Shown here: in pieces, positions 25,895 through 30,332 of the stretch
Layout of the letters: every line of letters begins with the position of its first letter
How positions within the stretch are numbered: the first letter of the stretch is position 1
Assembly (NCBI GenBank): GCA_964594045.1
Contig: CAZQKR010000047.1
Coordinates: 1-30,332, forward strand
Direction of reading: 5' to 3'
Length of the DNA: 30,332 nucleotides
Source: UBA2365 sp964594045
GTDB lineage: Bacteria; Bacteroidota; Bacteroidia; Chitinophagales; Saprospiraceae
Position numbers and translations under genes: made by a program
The notes under the pieces: generated by a model
The model's database searches: none
Told to the model about the DNA's origin: nothing
Seen by the model: only the letters and a program-made list of their open reading frames with translations

Positions 25895-26188
25895 TACTTT
25901 GTATTTTTATCATAGTACTTTGTATTTTTATCATAGTACTTTGTATTTATGATATACTAATTTGGTTCATTGCAAAGTTAATTTGTATTTCTGCAATGGT
26001 AATTAGGTTCATTGCAAAGGTAATTTGGTATATATCAAAGGTAATTTGCTACATTGTAAAGGTAATTTGCTACATTGTAAAGGTAATTTGGTACAAATCA
26101 AAGGTAATTTGCTACATATCAAAGGTAATTTGGTACAATGCAATGGTAATTTGTACTTATCACAAGGTAATTTGTATTTTTAGCAATA
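25895..26188. repeat. Array of 14 tandem 21-bp units
   Basis: Fourteen units of exactly 21 bases fill 294 bases without insertion or deletion. Each begins TA(A/C)TTTG (one TAATTAG) and continues with 14 less conserved bases ending often in CAAAGG. Units start at 25895, 25916, 25937, 25958 and so on to 26168. Two neighbouring units (26042 and 26063) are identical. Because 21 bases equals two helical turns, the conserved heptamers all face the same side of the DNA. Confidence 0.92.
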
Positions 26189-26345
26189 TGTATTGCATCA
26201 TTGCGATTTTTCAGTCTTTACAAGCGTCCTGACCCGGGGCAGTAGCTGATTCTTCGTCGTTGTCTGAAATATGCAACTACAGACTTATCATTTCCATACA
26301 AATAGCAGTTGACCAAAATTTCCATTGATCCATCATCGCATAGTC

Positions 26346-26364
26346 ATGAAGTTACAAACTTCAT
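26346..26364. repeat. ATGAAGTT hairpin, also at 26806-26824
   Basis: ATGAAGTTACAAACTTCAT has 8-bp arms and a 3-base loop. It is a relative of the GTCTGAAGTT hairpins. The copy at 26806-26824 shares its flanks (TATTATATTTCCAACATCCG and beyond) up to the assembly gap. Confidence 0.6.
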
Positions 26365-26402
26365 ATTATATTTCCAACATCCGAAAATTTCCTAAGATAT
26401 TC

Positions 26403-26744
26403 GTCTGAAGTTGCAAACTTCAGACAACGCAGGCTTTTCACCACATAGGCACATAGGTACATAGGTGCACATAGACAGGTATTCGTATCTGTCAACTCGG
26501 ATCTTTCGAGGTGGAAAGCTTTTTGGAAAGTTTCACGGAATACAATTAGCAGGCGCAAAGATCCATTAGTGCCCGAAATGTATGCTCAGTCTTGATTATT
26601 GTGAAAAGAATATAAGCATTTTTGGAAAAGAGTCCCTGATATTTAAAGTCAAAGAACTGTATTTCCTATGTGAACCTATGTACCTATGTGCCTATGTGGT
26701 AAAAAAAATCAATACCCCGTTGTCTGAAGTTTGCAACTTCAGAC
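26403..26744. mobile_element. MITE-like element with long composite inverted ends
   Basis: The left end (26403-26474) and right end (26666-26744) are inverted copies. Each has an outer hairpin with arms GTCTGAAGTT and AACTTCAGAC plus AACG (27 bases identical), a diverged linker, and then ACCACATAGGCACATAGGT continuing for about 35 bases with one mismatch. The 190-base core encodes nothing recognisable. Pieces of the ends occur at 12411-12478 and 30282-30320, so the parts are dispersed in the genome. Confidence 0.6.
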
Positions 26745-26768
26745 TTGTATGATCCATACCTTTATCTG

Positions 26769-27007
26769 AAAAACATCATTTCCGTTAACCCTTCAATGCA
26801 TAGTCATGAAGTTACAAACTTCATATTATATTTCCAACATCCGAAAATTTCCNNNNNNNNNNNNNNNNNNNNNNNNNNNNNNNNNNNNNNNNNNNNNNNN
26901 NNNNNNNNNNNNNNNNNNNNNNNNNNNNNNNNNNNNNNNNNNNNNNNNNNNNAAAAACATCATTTCCGTTAACCCTTCAATGCATAGTCATGAAGTTACA
27001 AACTTCA
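26769..27007. repeat. 55-bp direct repeat bracketing the assembly gap
   Basis: Bases 26769-26823 and 26953-27007 are identical (AAAAACATCATTTCCGTTAA and onwards to AAACTTCA). The gap lies between them, so the assembler probably broke on this repeat and copy number here is unreliable. Confidence 0.85.
26853..26952. other. Scaffold gap of 100 N
   Basis: Exactly 100 unknown bases, the conventional placeholder for a gap of unknown length. Confidence 0.98.
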
Positions 27008-27104
27008 GACAACGCAACTTGTTGAAGATGATGAAAAGCCGGATGTGTGTTGAATCCACGTTGAGAAATGAATAGTTTGCCCATAATACTAAGATAAAAA
27101 CTTG

Positions 27105-27121
27105 CACATGATGCATATGTG
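27105..27121 (+). promoter_or_regulatory. Candidate ParD operator
   Basis: CACAT (27105-27109) and ATGTG (27117-27121) are inverted arms around a centre containing the palindrome ATGCAT, about 30 bases before the antitoxin ATG. Ribbon-helix-helix antitoxins commonly repress their operon through such sites. Confidence 0.4.
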
Positions 27122-27150
27122 GTGCATTTTTACATCAAATTTTTAAAACT

Positions 27151-27390
27151 ATGCCAAGACAGAGTATATCTTTTTCAAAACCCAATGATGAATGGTTAAA
27201 AGCACTAATTGAAAACCAGGAATATTCCAGTAAGAGTGAAGTTGTCAACGACCTGATCAGACAGGCCCGGAAACAGCAAGCTCAAATTGACTGGATCAAA
27301 GCTAAATTGGAAAAATCCGAAAGAAGTGGATTTACAACTGAAACCAAAGAGCAGATCCTGAAACATTCAAAGTCAATCATGAATGGCTGA
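27151..27390 (+). CDS. parD: ParD-like ribbon-helix-helix antitoxin
   Basis: This 79-residue protein opens with a strand and two helices of the ribbon-helix-helix type (QSISFSKPNDEWLKALIENQ, SSKSEVVNDLIRQARKQQ), which dimerise to bind DNA. The C-terminal tail (residues 45-79, charged) would wrap the toxin. It precedes a ParE-like toxin with an 8-base overlap, so the two are translated together and probably autoregulated. Confidence 0.9.
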   Translation: MPRQSISFSKPNDEWLKALIENQEYSSKSEVVNDLIRQARKQQAQIDWIKAKLEKSERSGFTTETKEQILKHSKSIMNG

Positions 27391-27670
27391 ATACAGACTA
27401 AGTAATGAAGCCAGAGAGGACCTGATCCGCATTCATCATTTTGGTGTCAAACAGTTTGGCATGACCCAGGCTGATAAATACTTTGAAACTTTTTTTGATC
27501 ATTTTGAGATGATTGCAGAAAATCCCTTTGCATTTGAATCAGTGGAACATATCAAATCAGGATATAGAAAATGTCCCTGTGGCTCTGACACCATTTATTT
27601 CAGGTTGATTGACACCAGGGTTGAGATCATGGCCATTGTTGGCATGCATGATTTGAAAAATATGCTTTAA
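27383..27670 (+). CDS. parE: ParE/RelE-superfamily toxin
   Basis: The 95 residues show the RelE/ParE fold: YRLSNEAREDLIRIHHFGVK, QADKYFETFFDHFEMIAENP, the central VEHIKSGYRKCPCGSDTIYFRL and the end VEIMAIVGMHDLKNML. ParE members poison gyrase while RelE members cleave mRNA on ribosomes; the partner ParD and general pattern favour ParE. The usual FxHxxR turn is VGMHDLKN, in a shifted form. It follows its antitoxin with overlapping frames. Confidence 0.9.
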   Translation: MAEYRLSNEAREDLIRIHHFGVKQFGMTQADKYFETFFDHFEMIAENPFAFESVEHIKSGYRKCPCGSDTIYFRLIDTRVEIMAIVGMHDLKNML

Positions 27671-27770
27671 ATGTTGGGTCAGGGCCGAAAATGTCAACAT
27701 GTTGGTTTTTTAATTTTTTTCAATGGCCATTTGGAATCTTTGATGAAAAATACTGACGTTTTCATGATAT

Positions 27771-27995
27771 TTAAACGTTAACGGTCACGGATGTAATTTG
27801 CGGATCGTTTTGCAGCCGTTTTGCAATTTCACTTTCAGAAGCCATTTCATAGAATAACACAAGCGCCTCAATAAGATTTGATTTGGCTTCATCAGGCGTA
27901 TCGCCTTGACTTGCAATATCCAATTCGGGACAAAGTGAGATATACATATTATCTTCCTTCTCTAATACTGCTGTTAATTCAATTTTTCTGTTCAT
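27771..27995 (-). CDS. HicB-like antitoxin-fold protein without HicA
   Basis: Starting at ATG 27995 gives 74 residues (MNRKIELTAV). The pattern YISLCPELDIASQGDTPDEA followed by KSNLIEALVLFYE is the HicB partial RNase-H fold. A longer frame begins at a GTG at 28007 that lies inside the inverted repeat of an adjacent mobile element, so the ATG is preferred. No HicA (double-stranded RNA-binding toxin) frame lies upstream or downstream within 250 bases, so it is an orphan. Confidence 0.78.
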   Translation of the reverse strand: MNRKIELTAVLEKEDNMYISLCPELDIASQGDTPDEAKSNLIEALVLFYEMASESEIAKRLQNDPQITSVTVNV

Positions 27996-28001
27996 ATTAC
28001 A

Positions 28002-28235
28002 AATCACTACTGACCGATAAAAATAAAGAGATTTCTCGCTTCGCTCGAAAAGACCAGGCTTTCAGGGGCTTTGGTGGCGGGGGAGGTAAGCAGCGGCTAT
28101 GCCGCTGCCTACCTCCCCCCAAAACAGCTAACTGTCTGTCATTCCTGACGCTGCGGTCAGGACAGGTCCGAACGAAGTGAGGAATCTTGAACACATAATT
28201 CTAGCCTTTAAAATTTTTGTTGATCAGTAGTGATT
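28002..28235. mobile_element. MITE-like element of 234 bp
   Basis: AATCACTACTGA (28002-28013) and TCAGTAGTGATT (28224-28235) are perfect 12-bp terminal inverted repeats, flanked on both outer sides by ACA, which may be a 3-base target duplication. Inside is a large GC-rich hairpin with 19-base arms and one mismatch (28079-28097 with 28101-28119, loop TAT) and a smaller one, CCTGAC-GCTGCG-GTCAGG. No coding frame. It lies between hicB and mazEF. Confidence 0.65.
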
Positions 28236-28275
28236 ACAATTATAATGTTTTTTTGATCTCATATTACATGATTAT

Positions 28276-28599
28276 TCAATCCACCAATAATTCTTTAATG
28301 ATCATCCTGACTTGCTCTATTTCAGTATCTGTCAATGTGTCCACAATTTTAATGATGCGTTGCTTGTCAATGGTACGGATCTGATCAAGGACAATCCAAC
28401 CGGTTTTAGCTCCATGTTTTACTTCAACCCTGGTCGGATATTTTTTTGACTGACTGGTCATTGGTGCAATGATCACCGTATTCAGAAATTTATTGATCTC
28501 ATCAGGTGAAATGATCACACAAGGCCTGGTCTTTTTTATTTCACTACCTATGGTTGGATCAGGATTTACCAAAACTACCTGGTATTGCTTTAATTCCAT
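28276..28599 (-). CDS. mazF: MazF/PemK-type mRNA interferase toxin
   Basis: MazF cleaves mRNA at short motifs. The 107 residues contain QYQVVLVNPDPTIGSEIKKT, RPCVIISPDEINKFLNTVII, APMTSQSKKYPTRVEV and the conserved GWIVLDQIRTIDKQRI, where the Arg and Thr/Ser of the family active site are present. Length is standard. It follows mazE with a 10-base overlap on the minus strand. Confidence 0.95.
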   Translation of the reverse strand: MELKQYQVVLVNPDPTIGSEIKKTRPCVIISPDEINKFLNTVIIAPMTSQSKKYPTRVEVKHGAKTGWIVLDQIRTIDKQRIIKIVDTLTDTEIEQVRMIIKELLVD

Positions 28600-28835
28600 T
28601 CTTCAAAATTTTCATCCTCAAATACATCATTCATGAGCAGCTTGTCGTCACCTGATGCATGCATTTGTTTAAAAGCCTCTTCCCATCCTTTGCGGGGTTC
28701 AGCCTTGGGTATGATGACGATATGACCTTTTTCCAGGATCAATTCGACGGTATCCTTGATCTGATACCTTTCCAACAGCGTTTTGCTCAATCGTATGCCC
28801 CTTGAATTTCCGATTTTAATGACCGATACTTGCAT
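28590..28835 (-). CDS. mazE: MazE/AbrB-family antitoxin
   Basis: This 81-residue protein has the swapped-hairpin AbrB DNA-binding fold: VSVIKIGNSRGIRLSKTLLE, DTVELILEKGHIVIIPK. The acidic tail (DVFEDENFEEWN) would block MazF. It is the first gene of the operon and probably represses it through the palindrome just upstream. Confidence 0.93.
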   Translation of the reverse strand: MQVSVIKIGNSRGIRLSKTLLERYQIKDTVELILEKGHIVIIPKAEPRKGWEEAFKQMHASGDDKLLMNDVFEDENFEEWN

Positions 28836-28854
28836 AAATTATATTTTGTAGTTA

Positions 28855-28885
28855 CAAAGTTATTACATTTTTGATCATGATCAAA
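28855..28885 (-). promoter_or_regulatory. mazEF promoter with embedded operator palindrome
   Basis: Minus-strand TTTG (28885-28882), 19 bases, TAACTTTG (28862-28855), an exact match to the consensus, 20 bases before the mazE ATG. The perfect 16-bp palindrome TTTGATCATGATCAAA (28870-28885) overlaps the -33 box, so a bound repressor would block RNA polymerase. Confidence 0.65.
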
Positions 28886-29182
28886 GTGTTTATTTCTTTT
28901 TTTCAGGATCCAGGGTGAAAATTTTGCAACATCAGATTTTTCAGCAAAAATTGGAAGCGATGTGAGCTATTTTTGGCGCTATGCCTATTCGTACTTTTCG
29001 TGTAACCAAAATAAATACAGCTGTTCCACGAAGAAGGTAAAGAGAGCCACTGAGGAATTTCAGCCCTGAGAATCAATATTTTAATCAATAAATAAAAACT
29101 CTGTGGTTCTCTGTGCCTCCTCTGTGTAACTCTGTGAAACAAAAAAAATTACACGGAGAAGACACAGAGGAGGTACTTCTAG
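28886..29182. other. Intergenic spacer with inverted CTCTGTG repeat
   Basis: No supported gene. CCTCCTCTGTGT (29116-29127) and ACACAGAGGAGG (29162-29173) are perfect 12-bp inverted arms around 34 bases that include an A-run. The structure ends 10 bases from the hydrolase stop codon, so it may terminate that minus-strand transcript. Further CTCTGTG motifs surround it. Confidence 0.5.
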
Positions 29183-30034
29183 TTACGCCCCGCTCTCATT
29201 CAAAAACGTTCTCACTTCCGGTAGCACTACGTCGCTGTTTTGTTCGGGGAACCAATGATTATATTCGGGGTAAAGTACAAAGCGACAGTCCGGCCGCGAT
29301 TGTACCAGGCGCTCAAATGCCGCGGTAGAAGCGATCCTGTCCTTCGGCGAGCGCATGTAAAGCACCGGGAAAGAGAAATCCAGGTATTCAGGCCGGTAAA
29401 AGAGCCCGAAAAGAGCCTGCGGCAGGATCGTCAGCAGTAAGCGAGGCCGGTCCCAATAATGATACGTATCCTTCCACAGTCCGGCAGCCGTCTCCGACCG
29501 ATACCCTGCAGCATGGACGATGGACCAGCTAACCGCTTTCCTCAAAAAAGGAAGATAATAAGGAGCACAAAACCAGAGACCGTATAACCAGGTAAACGCA
29601 TTCAGCCCGTGCTCGAAAATGTCATATCGGAAGGAAGACCCAACCGAAAAGGCAACCAGCTTTTCTATCGGCGGGTTTTTCTGTTTACGCGCCCACCGCC
29701 AGGTATGAGTTGCGCCCCAGTTATGCGATAGAAAGATCAGTTTTCCCGTAGGGCTTTGAAGGGCAAGTTCGTTCATTGTCTCGTCAAATTCCCGGGCCAT
29801 GACTCCTTTTGCCAGTTCCCTGAGTGGAGGGAAGTCGGGATTGTCATGCCTGTTGGGAAACGCATAGCAATAGATACTGCGTCCCTTCAACCAGGGCTGT
29901 TCTCTTTCCTCCAGGGCATAATAGGCAGCAAACATTCCCGGACTGTCCGGAAAACCATGTACAAAAACAACCGGACTTTTGCCGCTGCTGTCCTCCCGGT
30001 GAAGGCAAATTAGTTTAGCATATTTCGTTCCCAT
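29183..30034 (-). CDS. Alpha/beta hydrolase, epoxide-hydrolase-like, with Asn at the nucleophile position
   Basis: From ATG 30034 (MGTKYAK) the product has 283 residues; a frame from 30076 adds 14 residues of hydrophobic sequence. Positions below count from 30076. VVFVHGFPDSPGMF (37-50) gives the oxyanion HG motif. The nucleophile elbow is LSHNWGATHTW (116-126), where epoxide hydrolases have H-D-W-G: Asn119 replaces the nucleophilic Asp. The charge-relay residues appear intact (SPKDR, Asp246; EYNHWFPE, His274). A helical cap lies between about 150 and 225 (WLYGLWFCAPYYLPFL). It may be inactive, may self-repair by deamidation, or may do another reaction. Substrate unknown. Confidence 0.82.
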   Translation of the reverse strand: MGTKYAKLICLHREDSSGKSPVVFVHGFPDSPGMFAAYYALEEREQPWLKGRSIYCYAFPNRHDNPDFPPLRELAKGVMAREFDETMNELALQSPTGKLIFLSHNWGATHTWRWARKQKNPPIEKLVAFSVGSSFRYDIFEHGLNAFTWLYGLWFCAPYYLPFLRKAVSWSIVHAAGYRSETAAGLWKDTYHYWDRPRLLLTILPQALFGLFYRPEYLDFSFPVLYMRSPKDRIASTAAFERLVQSRPDCRFVLYPEYNHWFPEQNSDVVLPEVRTFLNESGA

Positions 30035-30076
30035 AGTATATGAATAAGAGGTAAATAAAATCTGTAAAGAAATCAA

Positions 30077-30332
30077 TAGTTTCTGTAACTGCCAACAAAC
30101 ACAACGCTATCCTTTTAGTCAAAGTATCCAATTTTTTCTTGCATTGGGCGGGCATGTACCGTTGCCGTTGAGATAGCGAGGAATTCCGGTTTTAAAAGAT
30201 AGCAAAACTCCCTGTTTCAGGATAGAACATTTATGCTGTAATGATTTTGCATGGTGTAGTCTTTTTTTATACCTGATCCCGTTGTCTGAAGTTTGCAACT
30301 TCAGACTTGTATGATCCAGCCCGATAACTGAA
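30077..30332. other. Right-edge intergenic region
   Basis: No gene is seen. The last 50 bases contain the GTCTGAAGTT hairpin (30284-30306) with TTGTATGATCCA, a copy about 39 bases identical to 26719-26757. Confidence 0.5.
30284..30306. repeat. GTCTGAAGTT hairpin, right-edge copy
   Basis: Arms GTCTGAAGTT and AACTTCAGAC with the 3-base loop TGC, the same as at 26722-26744 and in direct orientation to it. The two copies bracket the ParDE, HicB, MazEF and hydrolase segment. Confidence 0.7.

Noticed and set aside
25895..26188. CRISPR array
   Set aside because: Unit length 21 with no repeat-spacer alternation.
25837..26232. 131-codon plus-strand open frame with I/V/K-rich repeats
   Set aside because: It is the translation of the 21-bp array; 21 is divisible by three so the frame stays open by chance.
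28903..29142. 79-codon minus-strand open frame
   Set aside because: Lies in CTCTGTG repeat sequence; no homology pattern.

Overview
The window comes from a member of the Bacteroidota, most likely a Saprospiraceae-like environmental lineage. Supporting signs are two secreted proteins with type IX secretion (T9SS) sorting domains, start codons without Shine-Dalgarno sequences, and repeated TTTG-N17-20-TAnnTTTG promoters, which are the sigma-70 type of this phylum. A run of exactly 100 N (26853-26952) sitting between two copies of a repeat marks a scaffold gap, so this is probably a draft or metagenome-assembled genome. I see no rRNA, tRNA or CRISPR array.

Layout. 1-2600: rpsA (ribosomal protein S1 with a C-terminal helix-hairpin-helix module). 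2640-7450: two T9SS-secreted proteins separated by repeat-rich spacers; the second has a CTTA tetranucleotide tract in its signal-peptide region and looks phase variable. 7540-13955: core genes (two cysteine-free ArsR-fold regulators, an S41 peptidase-tsaB pair, nadA, a photolyase). 13956-15330: an AbiEii-type toxin-antitoxin pair sandwiched between the photolyase 3' end and a second, diverged copy of that 3' end. 15848-16639: arsM. 16970-24346: a seven-kilobase, AT-rich defence island on the minus strand. 24876-30034: a zinc-ribbon protein, then a repeat-dense stretch with ParDE, a lone HicB, MazEF and an alpha/beta hydrolase.

The defence island holds two units read in the same direction. 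The downstream unit is a compact restriction-modification operon, vsr, Dcm-like cytosine-5 methyltransferase, EcoRII-like endonuclease, with all three reading frames overlapping. The upstream unit is the most interesting item in the window: a second cytosine-5 methyltransferase, a 777-residue protein with a MORC/MutL-like GHKL ATPase at the N terminus and a histidine-kinase-type GHKL ATPase at the C terminus, and a 306-residue protein with a phospho-receiver domain fused to a helical domain carrying a HEPN RNase motif (R-N-K-F-A-H). The frames overlap by 8 and 1 bases. I infer a methylation-linked sensor that signals through a receiver to an RNA-cutting abortive-infection effector; no DNA endonuclease belongs to this unit.

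The intergenic DNA is unusually structured: a 151-bp tandem repeat, dispersed CACCAACA hairpins, octamer GAATCTTC arrays, a perfect 14 x 21-bp array, two MITE-like inverted-repeat elements and a triplicated 24-bp motif. These, the gap and the island together mark 13.9-30.3 kb as accessory, actively rearranging DNA.
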